This document shows, in pieces, positions 1-7,802 of a DNA stretch of 39,245 nt. The notes below the pieces were generated by a model that was not told the origin of the DNA, searched no databases, and saw only the letters and a list, made by a program, of their open reading frames with translations. A program made the position numbers and the translations under genes. How positions within the stretch are numbered: position 1 is the first letter of the stretch; each line of letters opens with the position of its first letter. Source of the stretch: SAR202 cluster bacterium (GTDB lineage Bacteria > Chloroflexota > Dehalococcoidia > Lucifugimonadales > VGZY01); NCBI GenBank assembly GCA_016872355.1, contig VGZY01000023.1, positions 1 to 39,245 on the forward strand, read 5' to 3'.

Positions 1-203
1 CTTCGAAACATGCCTGACGGCGGATGCCGGGGCTAAAAATTCGCCCGAACATGACATCAATTTGAAGAGGCTCGTCCAAAACCCTCTCCTCCCGAGGTAA
101 CGCAAAGGTCTCCCGAGGGAGAGGCCTTTGCGGCTCTGCGCAAAGGGTGAGGGCTACGGCTGTTCCGTCCTCCTCACAAACCGGGCACATCGGTTACACA
201 TAG
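1..203. other. Left-edge non-coding stretch
   Basis: No complete gene is visible. A plus-strand frame is open from the window edge to a stop near position 100; it could be the tail of a gene starting outside the window, but I recognise nothing in its roughly 32 residues. The rest is intergenic and holds the palindrome listed separately. Confidence 0.4.
101..132. repeat. Intergenic palindrome (hairpin repeat)
   Basis: CGCAAAGG and CTCCC on the left arm pair with GGGAG and CCTTTGCG on the right around a GAG loop, with one unpaired or mismatched base. It sits inside a longer stretch (about 82-158) rich in CCCTCTCC and GGGTGAGGG motifs. This looks like a dispersed intergenic repeat of the kind common in Chloroflexota genomes. 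It has no T-run, so a terminator role is not supported. Confidence 0.5.
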
Positions 204-425
204 CCCAACCACCCTCGTTGCCACCTCCCCATCGGCAAGCGCCACATCCGCAACCGCACCCACAGCACCGACCACGTCGCCATCTGCTTCTTCAACGCGG
301 GCTCGCTTCCCGACCCGGAAGGCGTCCTCCACGCCGCCGGCGCGTCGCTGCGCTACATCATGCTGCAGTCGTGGGGCGCAAAGGAGCAGGCGACGGTGCG
401 GCGGTATGTGATGCCGCGGTGGTAG
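204..425 (+). pseudogene. DUF1801-family protein, C-terminal remnant
   Basis: The frame from about 231 to the TAG at 423-425 encodes 64 residues ending in VRRYVMPRW. It contains FFNAGSLPDPEGVLHAAG followed by SLRYIMLQSW, which resembles the C-terminal half of DUF1801 (YdhG-like) proteins, where an [FG]FxxGAxLPDPEGLLxGxGK segment precedes a conserved [RH]xVKLRS strand. The frame is open only from 204 and has no usable start codon or ribosome binding site. The N-terminal half is missing and replaced by repeat-like sequence, so this is probably a decayed or truncated gene. Family function is uncertain. The assignment is from remembered family pattern only. Confidence 0.5.
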
Positions 426-515
426 GGACTAATTAGGCAAGGATATGATATACGCCGATGTCCGTTGGCAGGGAGAGAGGAGGGGTCATCTGCTGCAACA
501 CGGGCGCTAATACCC

Positions 516-1073
516 CTACCTCACCACCCTGTACCTGAGGTGTGTCCTTGCGCCCGTGACCTCAACCACCGCCAGCCTCTCCAGGCGTATCTCCGCCGCC
601 AGCCCATCGAACATTCGCAGGCCGCCGCCGAGTAGCACGGGCATGACGTCGATGTGCAGCTCGTCCGCGAGGCGTGCCAGCAGCGCCTGCCGCGCCACGC
701 TCGCGCCGGCGATGATCGTCACGTCCTTGTCCCCAGCCGCCGCCTTCGCCTGCCGGACCGCGCTCTCGATCCCGTCCGTCACGAACGTGAACGACAGATC
801 CCCCGTCGTGCGCGGCAACGGGCTGGGCGGCTTGTGCGTGAGGACGAATATCGGCGCCTGGTATTCGTAGTTGTCGTTGTACCACTCCGGGTGCGGCGAC
901 ATCCCGAACGTGTTCCGGCCCATGACCGCCGCGCCGGTATTTCGGATGGACTCCTTCATGGGCTCGCTCGCCTGCAGCATTTCGAAGTCCGTGTACAGAG
1001 CATCCACGCTCCCGTTGCGGTCGTTGATGTACCCGTCGACCGACATCGTCGTCCCGAGGACTACCTTTCCCAT
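516..1073 (-). CDS. RibD C-terminal/DHFR-like reductase family protein
   Basis: A 185-residue protein of the RibD_C superfamily: small NADPH-dependent reductases related to dihydrofolate reductase and to the riboflavin reductase RibD. Visible family marks are the N-terminal VVLGTTMSVDGYIND strand-loop, a central GAAVMGRNTF segment (cofactor region), and the C-terminal IDVMPVLLGGGLRMFDG motif. The length matches the stand-alone YyaP/YwjB-type branch. It lies 30 bp downstream of the first amidohydrolase on the same strand and may be co-transcribed with it. The substrate cannot be told from the sequence; members of this branch are usually of unknown specificity, and it is unlikely to be the true riboflavin or folate enzyme. 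Confidence 0.85.
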   Translation of the reverse strand: MGKVVLGTTMSVDGYINDRNGSVDALYTDFEMLQASEPMKESIRNTGAAVMGRNTFGMSPHPEWYNDNYEYQAPIFVLTHKPPSPLPRTTGDLSFTFVTDGIESAVRQAKAAAGDKDVTIIAGASVARQALLARLADELHIDVMPVLLGGGLRMFDGLAAEIRLERLAVVEVTGARTHLRYRVVR

Positions 1074-1103
1074 GCTACCTCCCAGGTGAGTGTATTCCGT
1101 CCC

Positions 1104-2369
1104 CTACACGTAATTGCCCCTGTCCACTTCCTCTCCGGCAAGGAACACCTCCCGCACCTTGCTGAGGTCGCGAATGTCCTTCGAAGGGTCGCCGTCGACG
1201 ACGATCATGTCCGCCAGCTTGCCCGGCTTCAGCGTGCCCAGCCTGTCGTCTATCCAGCAGGAGCGCGCGGAGTCGCTCGTCGAGGCGACTATCGCCTCCA
1301 TCGGCGTCATCCCGGCGTCCACGTAGGAGTCCGGCTCGAGCTGGAAAGACCCCATCGGGTAGCTGGACCACGACGAGTCGGAGCCGGCCACCATGCGCAC
1401 ACCGGCCTGGCGCATCTTCGCGAAGTGCTCCTTCTTGATGTTGTGGTTCCGCCACCCCTCCTGCCGCTCCGCCTCCTGCGCCGGGGTGAGACGGCCCGCC
1501 GCCGCCTTCTCGTCCATTATCCAGAGCTTGTTGCGGCCCTGGTGCATCGTGGGGTTCACAAATACGCCCTGCCGTGCTATTCGCTCAGATATCTCAGGCC
1601 TGTACTTCCAGGCGCCGTCCGCCTCGCGGTGATACGCGTGGATGATCGTATCCACGCCGCCCTCGAGCGCGTTGACCATGCCCTGCGACGCCGCGCAGTG
1701 GGCCGCCACATGCTTGCCGAACTTGTGCGCCTCCTCCACAATCGCCCGGATCTCCTCCATGTTGAAAGAGGGCCGCGTTGGGAGCGACGTCCCCGTGCTC
1801 CCGCCCGTCGCCGTGATCTTGATAAAGTCGACTCCCTCCTTAACAAGCTGCCGCACCGCGGCGCGGCATTCGTCCACCCCAGTCGCCTCGGTGCCAAAGT
1901 AGCCCAGGTGCCCGCCGATGATCGCGATGGGCCTGCCGGCCAGCACCATGCGCGGCCCCACGGTGACGCCCATCTCCACCGCCTTGCGGAGCATCAGCGT
2001 CGTCTGGTTCTTCGCGCCGCAGTCGCGCACGGTCGTCACGCCGGAATAGAGGTGCACTCGCGCGTTCTTTGCCGATTGCAGGGTCAGCACCTCGTCGGAC
2101 AGCGTGTTGAGCTGGTCGCCCGTGCGTCCGTCGCCGAAGCCGTTCAGGTGCACGTGACAGTCGATGAGGCCGGAGACCACCGTCTTGTCCTCGAAGACGT
2201 GTTCCTCCACCTGCGCGCCATCGGGAGCGGTGACCGACTCCCACGTCCCCACGGCGCGCACCCTGTCGCCCTCCAGCAGCACCGCGCCGCGCTCCAGGGG
2301 CGGCGCGCCCGTACCGTCGATAAGCCGGGCGGCCTTGATGAGCTTGAAGGCGACGTTTCGTGTGGACAT
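1104..2369 (-). CDS. Amidohydrolase family protein, paralog 1 (imidazolonepropionase/prolidase-like)
   Basis: A 421-residue metal-dependent hydrolase of the amidohydrolase superfamily. All ligands of a binuclear centre are visible: His72-x-His74 in DCHVH, Lys184 in DFIKITATGG (probable carboxylated lysine), His224 in AAHC, His244 in IIHA, and Asp331 in AGSD. N- and C-terminal segments (about 8-65 and 385-421) form the small beta-sandwich typical of the family, ending in ADMIVVDGDPSKDI. The family hydrolyses amide or ester bonds in small cyclic or peptide-like compounds; the substrate here is unknown. There is no signal peptide, so it is cytoplasmic. AGGAG lies upstream of the ATG. It is divergent from lipoprotein 1 and collinear, ligand for ligand, with the paralog at 4151-5464. 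Confidence 0.9.
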   Translation of the reverse strand: MSTRNVAFKLIKAARLIDGTGAPPLERGAVLLEGDRVRAVGTWESVTAPDGAQVEEHVFEDKTVVSGLIDCHVHLNGFGDGRTGDQLNTLSDEVLTLQSAKNARVHLYSGVTTVRDCGAKNQTTLMLRKAVEMGVTVGPRMVLAGRPIAIIGGHLGYFGTEATGVDECRAAVRQLVKEGVDFIKITATGGSTGTSLPTRPSFNMEEIRAIVEEAHKFGKHVAAHCAASQGMVNALEGGVDTIIHAYHREADGAWKYRPEISERIARQGVFVNPTMHQGRNKLWIMDEKAAAGRLTPAQEAERQEGWRNHNIKKEHFAKMRQAGVRMVAGSDSSWSSYPMGSFQLEPDSYVDAGMTPMEAIVASTSDSARSCWIDDRLGTLKPGKLADMIVVDGDPSKDIRDLSKVREVFLAGEEVDRGNYV

Positions 2370-2459
2370 CCGGGGCTCCTGTGCAACGCGTAATTATGGG
2401 TAAGCATGATACCCATGCTGCGAATGGCCCGCAATCTCGTCTCCGGCAACACGGTGCCG

Positions 2460-2499
2460 TATAATACGCCCACACGACCACACGAGTTACGATATTCGT
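2460..2499. promoter_or_regulatory. Divergent promoter region with ACGA-TAT-TCGT dyad
   Basis: The 176-bp gap between the divergent amidohydrolase 1 and lipoprotein 1 holds TATAAT at 2460-2465 (which reads as a TATTAT-like -10 on the other strand) and the 11-bp dyad ACGA-TAT-TCGT at 2489-2499. The same TACGATATTCGT string occurs just before hisH. No convincing -35 is seen. Confidence 0.4.
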
Positions 2500-2545
2500 C
2501 GATACCGGTGTCAACAGGCCCAGTTTCTTTGTGGAGGCGCTCGTG

Positions 2546-3307
2546 ATGCTTCGCGATATCACCTCATTCCGAAGGATTGCCTCTCTTTTCGCACTCGCGG
2601 TCCTGGCCGCGACCGCCGTTGCTTGCGGCGCGCGCGAGGACCCATTCATCCAGAACCGCGGCCTGCCGACGCCCACTTCGCCACCCGTCGTCGGCGCCGT
2701 CAACACGCCGGGCGCGAACCAGCTCCTCGCAGAGTCTGTCGCTGTAGTGCGGCTAGCGCAGTGGAACGACAAGCGCGTCCAGTTCGAGAACGCCCTGGCC
2801 GGGTACATTATGGTCTGGGGTTACGACTACCGCGTCGATATCGTCAATGGGGAGCCCAACGACTACCAGGCGGGCCTTGCCGGCAACGTCGTGGACGTAG
2901 TGATGGAAGCGGACGAGAAGTGGGTCTCGGAAAACGGCGCGGCCGCGAAGGACCTGGGCCCCTTCTCCTCCGTGCAGAACGGCACCCGCATCGCCATGGT
3001 GTCCGGGATGGAGACCAGGTACGCGGACCGCGCCACGTTCCTTTCGAAGGTGTCCCCCAGCGAGGACAAGATCGTAGAAATCTCCGGCACTATCTCCGCC
3101 GGCCGCATCGGCATCAAGCCGGAGGTCGCCGCGATGGTTTACCTCAAGAACAACGAAGCCGAATGGACGCCGTGGGTGCCGGCCGAGATCGCCGGCAAGG
3201 TCAAGCAGGCGATGGCCGACGGCAAGACCAGCCTGGTGAACCGCATCTGCATTCCCAGCGGCGCGAACGGCGTGGGGACGGGCTCTGTTTCCAGCCTGTG
3301 TAACTAG
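2546..3307 (+). CDS. Lipoprotein, OpuAC-like substrate-binding protein, paralog 1
   Basis: A predicted 253-residue exported lipoprotein. Residues 1-26 form a lipoprotein signal peptide (basic RR at 9-10, hydrophobic core, AVAC lipobox with Cys27). A short Pro-rich linker (GLPTPTSPPVVG) leads to a domain with ANQLLAESVAVVRLAQW, then WGYDYRVDIVNGEPNDYQ, DVVMEADEKWV and a late AAMVYLKNNEAEWTPW helix. This order recalls glycine-betaine-type binding proteins (OpuAC), where an xxYQxLxxGxVDVxME stretch and a C-terminal AAxxWLKEN helix occur. The family call is tentative. ATG 2546 is preferred because GGAGG at 2533-2537 precedes it by 8 bases; an in-frame GTG at 2531 lies before that site. No permease or ATPase gene is nearby. 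Lipoprotein 2 follows 70 bp later. Confidence 0.75.
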   Translation: MLRDITSFRRIASLFALAVLAATAVACGAREDPFIQNRGLPTPTSPPVVGAVNTPGANQLLAESVAVVRLAQWNDKRVQFENALAGYIMVWGYDYRVDIVNGEPNDYQAGLAGNVVDVVMEADEKWVSENGAAAKDLGPFSSVQNGTRIAMVSGMETRYADRATFLSKVSPSEDKIVEISGTISAGRIGIKPEVAAMVYLKNNEAEWTPWVPAEIAGKVKQAMADGKTSLVNRICIPSGANGVGTGSVSSLCN

Positions 3308-3377
3308 CGGGCAATCGGCCCCAGGAAATCAGGTCCGCCGCGGGAGGCGGCGACCCGCTTTTGAGTGGCGGGGAAAG

Positions 3378-4139
3378 ATGATCAAGGGACAGTCATTGAC
3401 CAGCGCCGCAGCGCTCCTCACCCTTGCCGCAGCGGCCGCAATCGCGGTCGCCTGCGCCCCGAGATCGGACCCACTCGTCGTAAACCGCGGCCTGCCGACC
3501 CCCACATCGCCCCCCGTGGTCGGCGCCATTTCCACGCCCGGGGCGAACCAGCTCCTGGCTGAGGCCGTCGGCGTCGTCCGGCTCGCGCAGTGGGACGACA
3601 AGCGCATCCAGTTCGTGAACGCCCTTGCGGGGTATATCCTCGTGTGGGGGTATGACTACCGCGTGGACATCGTCACGGGTGAGCCGGCAGACTACCAGAC
3701 CGGACTGGGCAGCAACACGGTGGACCTTGTGCTGGAGGCGGACGAGGAGTGGCTCTCCGGGAACAGCGCCACGGCGAAAGACCTGGGGGCGTTCTCGGCG
3801 GTGCAGAACGGAACGCGAATCGCGATCGTAAATGGGATGGAGACGCAATACGCGGACCTTACCGCGTTCCTGACGAAGGTCTCACCGCCGGAGGAGAAGA
3901 TCGTCGAGCTTTCCAGCACCATTTCCGCCGGCCGAACGGGGATCAAGCCGGAGGTGGCGGCGATAATGTACCTAAAGTCCAACGAGAGCGAGTGGACGCA
4001 GTGGGTGACGCCGCAGGCCGTCGCAAAGGTGAAACAGGCAATCGAGGACGGCAAGACCAGCCTGGTGAATCGCATCTGCATACCGACCGGCGCGAACGGA
4101 GTAGGCACCGGCGGCGGCCAGTCAGGACTGTGCAACTAG
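3378..4139 (+). CDS. Lipoprotein, OpuAC-like substrate-binding protein, paralog 2
   Basis: A 253-residue tandem paralog of the preceding lipoprotein, clearly alike through the mature part. The signal peptide (residues 1-25) ends in AVAC with Cys26. The GLPTPTSPPVVGA linker, the WGYDYRVDIV segment, the DLVLEADEEW segment and the AAIMYLKSNESEWTQW helix are all kept, and both proteins end in GANGVGTG-x-x-x-S-x-LCN, so a pair of Cys residues (in NRICIP and LCN) may form a disulfide. Most differences are conservative, arguing that both copies are under selection. It ends 11 bp before the convergent amidohydrolase 2. The ligand is unknown; a small zwitterionic compound is possible only if the OpuAC resemblance is right. 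Confidence 0.75.
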   Translation: MIKGQSLTSAAALLTLAAAAAIAVACAPRSDPLVVNRGLPTPTSPPVVGAISTPGANQLLAEAVGVVRLAQWDDKRIQFVNALAGYILVWGYDYRVDIVTGEPADYQTGLGSNTVDLVLEADEEWLSGNSATAKDLGAFSAVQNGTRIAIVNGMETQYADLTAFLTKVSPPEEKIVELSSTISAGRTGIKPEVAAIMYLKSNESEWTQWVTPQAVAKVKQAIEDGKTSLVNRICIPTGANGVGTGGGQSGLCN

Positions 4140-4150
4140 GCGCGTCGGTA

Positions 4151-5464
4151 CTACCAGCCTGAGTCCGGCGGGGGGACCTGCCGCTGGGCCGCGACGGACT
4201 CCTCGGAGCCCCGGTTCACGCGGCCGCCCGCCAGGAACACGTCCCTCACCTTCCACAGGTCGCGGATATCCTTCGTGGGATCGCCGTCGATGACCACCAG
4301 GTCCGCCTCCTTGCCCGCCTCCAGCGTGCCGGTGACTCCATCCACCCCAAGCGCCTGCGCCGCCCAGCCGGTGATCGACTGCACGCCCTGCGCCGCGGAG
4401 TAGCCGGACATCGTGAGGCACTCCGTCTCGTACGGAGTGTTGCCGAGCTGGTAGTCGCCCCAGGACGAGTCCGAGCCTGTAATGAGCCTCGCGCCCATCT
4501 CGATCATGCGGCCGCAGTCCTTTATGCGCACGTCAAAGTAGCGGCGGTCCTGGTCCAGCCTCGCCTGCTCGTCCGGGGTCATCGCTCCAAGCTGCGCCTT
4601 CTTGTTCAGCAGCGACCATATGCGCGCCCTGAAGACGTGGAGGGTGGGATTGACGACGGCCCCCGCCTTGACGATGCGCTCCACAACCTCAGGCCGGAAC
4701 TTGTTTGTGCCGTCCGTCTCGTTGAAGACGCAATGGATGATCATGTCCACGTTCGCGTCAAGCGAGTTCACTATCCCCTGGGTGGAAAGGCAGTGCGTGG
4801 CGGTGAGCTTCCCGAACTTGTGCGCCTCGTCCGTGATGGCAAGCAGCTCGTCCACGTTGAATGAGGGGAGCAGCCTGAAGGAGGTCTTCGTGCTCCCGCC
4901 GGTGGCGGTGATCTTGATGTAGTCCGCGCCCTCTTTGATAAGCTGGCAGGTATACGCCCGCGCTTCGTTCGGTCCGGTAACCTCGCCGCCGAAGTAGCCC
5001 ATGTGCCCGCCGATGATCGCCACGGCGCGGCCGCACAGCACCATGCGCGGCGCCTGCGTCACCCCGGCGTTCACGGAGTCGCGCAGGCGGAACATCGTCA
5101 TGTTCTTCGGCCCGTTCTCGCGCAGCGTCGTTACGCCGGTGAACAGCGCCCGCCTGGTATTGCGGGCGGCCTGCAGCGTGAGCACTTCGTCGGGGTAAAA
5201 GGCCAGCTCGTCGCCGGGTCGGCCGTCGCCCCAGCCGTTGTTGTGGGTGTGGCAATCGATCATTCCGGGCATGAGGGTCATCCCGGGGTAATCGAGGACT
5301 TCGGCCTTCGCCCCATCGGGGGCAACGACATCCCGCTCGCGGCCGACTGCGACGAGTTTCGAGCCCTTGATGAGCGCCGCCCCGCGGTCGATCGAGGGGC
5401 CGCCGCGGCCGTCCACCAGCTTCCCGGCCCGAACCAGCGTGAATTGGGCTGCGTTGGTTGCCAA
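4151..5464 (-). CDS. Amidohydrolase family protein, paralog 2
   Basis: A 437-residue paralog of the 1104-2369 protein with identical metal-ligand spacing: His72-x-His74 (DCHTH), Lys184 (DYIKITATGG), His224 (ATHC), His244 (IIHC) and Asp332 (TGSD). Shared signatures include GGHxGYFG near residue 152 and HKFGK near 215. It carries about 15 extra C-terminal residues rich in Gln and Pro. The start is a TTG preceded by GGAGGAG (5468-5474). The upstream bPH2 gene ends 15 bp before it on the same strand, indicating an operon. Substrate unknown; cytoplasmic. Differences from paralog 1 around residues 195-200 and 276-290 may mark different substrate specificity (inference). Confidence 0.9.
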   Translation of the reverse strand: MATNAAQFTLVRAGKLVDGRGGPSIDRGAALIKGSKLVAVGRERDVVAPDGAKAEVLDYPGMTLMPGMIDCHTHNNGWGDGRPGDELAFYPDEVLTLQAARNTRRALFTGVTTLRENGPKNMTMFRLRDSVNAGVTQAPRMVLCGRAVAIIGGHMGYFGGEVTGPNEARAYTCQLIKEGADYIKITATGGSTKTSFRLLPSFNVDELLAITDEAHKFGKLTATHCLSTQGIVNSLDANVDMIIHCVFNETDGTNKFRPEVVERIVKAGAVVNPTLHVFRARIWSLLNKKAQLGAMTPDEQARLDQDRRYFDVRIKDCGRMIEMGARLITGSDSSWGDYQLGNTPYETECLTMSGYSAAQGVQSITGWAAQALGVDGVTGTLEAGKEADLVVIDGDPTKDIRDLWKVRDVFLAGGRVNRGSEESVAAQRQVPPPDSGW

Positions 5465-5479
5465 GAGCTCCTCCGGTAG

Positions 5480-6139
5480 CTACTTCGTGCGCTTGTCGCC
5501 GTTGCCGTCCGACTGCTTCGGCCCCGGAGCGTTGCCGTTCGCGCCCTTTGCATCATCGGCGCCGCCGGCCGACTCCGTCGTGGAGGCCTCAGGGGATGGC
5601 AGCGCACTCGGGTCGCCGGGGGCAGACGCGGCTTCGGAGCCCGTACCGGAGGCCGACCCACCCTCCGCCCCGGCCTTCGCCTTCGCTTTGGCGATGAGGT
5701 CCATAAAGTGGCCCTCTACGTCCAGCGAGGCCGGCAGGTACATCAAGCTGGCGCGCGCGCCGCTGTCCAGCCTGACTTCTACGTGCTGGTAGCCCAGGTA
5801 TTTGCCGAACATGCCAGGTCGCGACTTCACTTCCTTGACGCGCTCCATGGGTATCTGGTACCTGCGCGTGCTCAGTATGCCGCCACGCTGGTAGATCATA
5901 AGCTCCGGCGTGAGCGCATAGGCAGTCCGCCGCCACTGGAAGAACTTTGGAACGAGGATCATTATCGAGACGACGGCGAACAGGACGGCGAAGACCTCGG
6001 GGTTGAACATGACCATTACGATCAGGATGACCAGGAGGGGCATGGAGGACCAGAGCCACGCATACTGGATCTGGGTAAGTACCACGGAGCCGGGAGGGAG
6101 ATCGTCCCACTTCCCGGTGGGCTTGGCAGGGGTAACCAT
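5480..6139 (-). CDS. Bacterial PH (bPH2/DUF304) domain membrane protein
   Basis: A 219-residue membrane protein. Two hydrophobic helices (about 27-45 and 48-65) precede a bPH2-like domain (about 68-140) containing RRTAYALTPELMIYQRGGI, then RYQIPMERVKEV, a pattern typical of the YdbS/YdbT-like DUF304 family where a basic region next to the membrane is followed by an ITxxRIxxVxxG-type strand. The C-terminal tail (about 150-219) is low complexity, rich in Ala, Gly, Ser, Pro and Lys, and probably disordered and cytoplasmic. It lies directly upstream of amidohydrolase 2 and probably shares its transcript. Molecular role unknown; family members are thought to act at the membrane. Confidence 0.75.
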   Translation of the reverse strand: MVTPAKPTGKWDDLPPGSVVLTQIQYAWLWSSMPLLVILIVMVMFNPEVFAVLFAVVSIMILVPKFFQWRRTAYALTPELMIYQRGGILSTRRYQIPMERVKEVKSRPGMFGKYLGYQHVEVRLDSGARASLMYLPASLDVEGHFMDLIAKAKAKAGAEGGSASGTGSEAASAPGDPSALPSPEASTTESAGGADDAKGANGNAPGPKQSDGNGDKRTK

Positions 6140-6171
6140 CGATCACCGCTTTCTATCTATGTCGTGCGCAC

Positions 6172-6177
6172 AGTATA
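6172..6177 (-). promoter_or_regulatory. Candidate -10 for the bPH2-amidohydrolase operon
   Basis: On the minus strand TATACT lies 33 bp before the bPH2 start codon. No good -35 is visible at the normal distance. Confidence 0.35.
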
Positions 6178-6197
6178 CAGTGGTGAAGGTGTGGCTT

Positions 6198-6545
6198 CTA
6201 CCGAATTACTCCACTGACAATAGCAGTGAGCCTGGCGTTCTCCTCGGCAAGGCGCGCTGCCTCCGCCTCGGTCTCCTGGAGGCGGTCGAGCAGCTTCATG
6301 ACCACCTCTACGCCGGCAAGGTTAACGCCCAGGTCGTCCATCAGCTCGCGAATGCGGCGTACGCGCTCCACCTCGCGGCGCGAGTAGACACGCTGGTTTC
6401 CGGAAGTGCGCTGCGGCTCCAGCAGGCCTAGCCGCTCGTAGTACCTGAGAGTCTGGGTCTGCACGCCGAGGATACGGGCGGCCACGCTTATTACGAAGCA
6501 TGGCTCGTCGTAGCCAAGTATCTCTTCTCTTTCACGGATCGTCAT
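6198..6545 (-). CDS. hspR: Heat-shock repressor HspR (MerR family)
   Basis: A 115-residue MerR-type regulator. Residues about 19-65 form the winged helix-turn-helix (VAARILGVQTQTLRYYERLGL, then GNQRVYSRREVERVRRI), followed by a coiled-coil-like helix with LMDDLGVNLAGVEVVMKLLDRL, the hallmark of HspR. HspR represses chaperone operons together with DnaK and is released on heat shock, which fits its place immediately downstream of a DnaJ-type gene and near Hsp20. It is 58 bp from that gene, with a palindromic hairpin in between. No dnaK or grpE lies in this window, unlike the classic dnaK-grpE-dnaJ-hspR order. The start is ATG 6545. Confidence 0.88.
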   Translation of the reverse strand: MTIREREEILGYDEPCFVISVAARILGVQTQTLRYYERLGLLEPQRTSGNQRVYSRREVERVRRIRELMDDLGVNLAGVEVVMKLLDRLQETEAEAARLAEENARLTAIVSGVIR

Positions 6546-6578
6546 ATCTCACCTCGAAGGTCTGCATCATCATTTGCT

Positions 6579-6607
6579 GTAGAGACGACCCTCCGGGGCG
6601 TCTCTAC
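6579..6607. repeat. GTAGAGACG palindromic hairpin overlapping a stop codon
   Basis: GTAGAGACG at 6579-6587 pairs with CGTCTCTAC at 6599-6607 (9 bp, GC-containing loop). It overlaps the TAG stop of the DnaJ-like gene (6604-6606) and separates it from hspR. It resembles dispersed intergenic palindromes and could also stabilise the upstream mRNA or lower hspR expression. Confidence 0.55.
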
Positions 6608-7488
6608 CTCTTGACGGAGCGGAGCTCCTTGAGCTTCCGGACCAGGTCCAGCTCCTCTTCGGTTAGTGTGCGCGGCATAGCGGGCCGAACGACGAAGTAC
6701 ATGTCACCCTTCGTTTCGGGCGCGCCCAGCTTCGGCATGCCCTTCCCGGAAAGCCTTATCCTCTGCCCGTTCTGGCTCTGCGGCGCAACCTTGAGGTGGA
6801 TGCGGCCCGTGAGCGTTTGCACCTCTGTCTCGCAGCCCAGGATCACGTCCTCCATCGGCAGGTCGAGGTCCGCCGATAGATCATCGCCGGTCCGCGTGAA
6901 GCGCGCATGCGGCAGCACCTTCACCTTCAAGTTCACCTGCTGCCCGGCGGGGGTTACCTTGACGATAGACCCTGTATCAACCCCGGCAGGAATACTCACT
7001 TCCACTTTAGTCTCCCTCGGGCCGAGGGTTACCGTGAGCATCAGCTTCGTTCCGCTGAACGCCTCCTCCAGGGTGATCTCGACATTTGTTTCGGCGGGAT
7101 CAACCTGCACCGGCCGCGTGCGGAACCTCCGGCCAGCCTGCGGGCCGTACCCGCCGAGGATGTCCGCGATGTCCGAGTACGGCGCGTTCCCGGATGCGCC
7201 GGGCCGCCGGACCCCGAACGGCGAGCCCGCAGCGCTGTAGGCGGACCGCTGGGCCTCGATCTCGTCGGCGTGCTTCCACTGCTCCCCGTACTTGTCGTAC
7301 TTCTTCCGCTTCTCCGCGTCCGAGAGCACCTCGTAAGCCTCGTTCACTTTCTTGAACTTTGCCTCCGCATCCTTATCGTTCGGAGCGATGTCCGGATGGT
7401 ACTTGCGGGCCAGCCGGCGGAACGCCGCGCGAATCTCTTTGTCGTCAGCGGTCCGGGGAACGCCAAGTTCCTCGTAGTAGTCAGCCAT
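6604..7488 (-). CDS. DnaJ-CTD co-chaperone (CbpA-like, no zinc finger)
   Basis: A 294-residue class II J-domain protein. The J domain (1-70) has the DnaK-activating HPD motif at 31-33 (KYHPDI). A Gly/Ala-containing linker (about 75-105) follows, then a DnaJ C-terminal substrate-binding region (about 110-280) with [13 protein letters not shown] and [20 protein letters not shown]. It lacks the CxxCxGxG zinc-finger repeats that the second dnaJ at 29751-30902 has. It acts with DnaK in protein folding in the cytoplasm. It forms a unit with hspR and is divergent from Hsp20, suggesting joint heat-shock control. Its stop codon lies within the palindrome at 6579-6607. Confidence 0.9.
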   Translation of the reverse strand: MADYYEELGVPRTADDKEIRAAFRRLARKYHPDIAPNDKDAEAKFKKVNEAYEVLSDAEKRKKYDKYGEQWKHADEIEAQRSAYSAAGSPFGVRRPGASGNAPYSDIADILGGYGPQAGRRFRTRPVQVDPAETNVEITLEEAFSGTKLMLTVTLGPRETKVEVSIPAGVDTGSIVKVTPAGQQVNLKVKVLPHARFTRTGDDLSADLDLPMEDVILGCETEVQTLTGRIHLKVAPQSQNGQRIRLSGKGMPKLGAPETKGDMYFVVRPAMPRTLTEEELDLVRKLKELRSVKR

Positions 7489-7802
7489 GTTTAACCCCTC
7501 TATACCTTAAGTGATTGCCTTAAAAAGGCTATCCAAAAGCGCAGCAGGTACGCTCCAGCGCCCAAGGGATGTCATGGCTCCGCAGTATATATACTTGGCC
7601 GAAAATTGGCTATGCCCGTGCCCGAAAGCCGTATTTCCGGCGCAGGCTATGCCATACAGACGACTATAGTTGTAGTATTTATTATAAGTCTCTTGACAAG
7701 CACGAAGTAGTAATACTAATAGATCTCTTGGATTAAGAATGCGGATGCAAGGTAACCCCGTCACCCGCATGACTCAAGAATCAGCACTGTGGAGGTAGAG
7801 AC
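7489..7802. promoter_or_regulatory. Divergent heat-shock control region (DnaJ-hspR / Hsp20)
   Basis: An AT-rich gap of 314 bp with no gene I accept. It contains CTTAAGT at 7506-7512, 18 bp before the DnaJ start, and ACTCAAG at 7772-7778, 24 bp before the Hsp20 start. Each resembles one half of the known HspR operator (HAIR, CTTGAGT-N7-ACTCAAG), but neither has a clear partner at the right spacing. TTGACA at 7693-7698 and an odd palindrome TAGTA-A-TACTA at 7708-7718 may belong to the Hsp20 promoter. No full HAIR or CIRCE element is present. Confidence 0.35.

Noticed and set aside
128-436. 102-codon frame overlapping the DUF1801 remnant
   Set aside because: The Pro/His/Arg-rich translation has no family pattern, and the neighbouring frame carries the recognisable DUF1801 segment.
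654-2393. Long plus-strand open frame of 579 codons opposite the first amidohydrolase and the reductase
   Set aside because: It is antisense to two well-supported genes, is rich in Arg, His and Val as expected from high-GC shadow frames, and matches no family.
7507-7770. 87-codon minus-strand frame in the chaperone control region
   Set aside because: No ribosome binding site or recognisable motif, and it covers AT-rich regulatory sequence.
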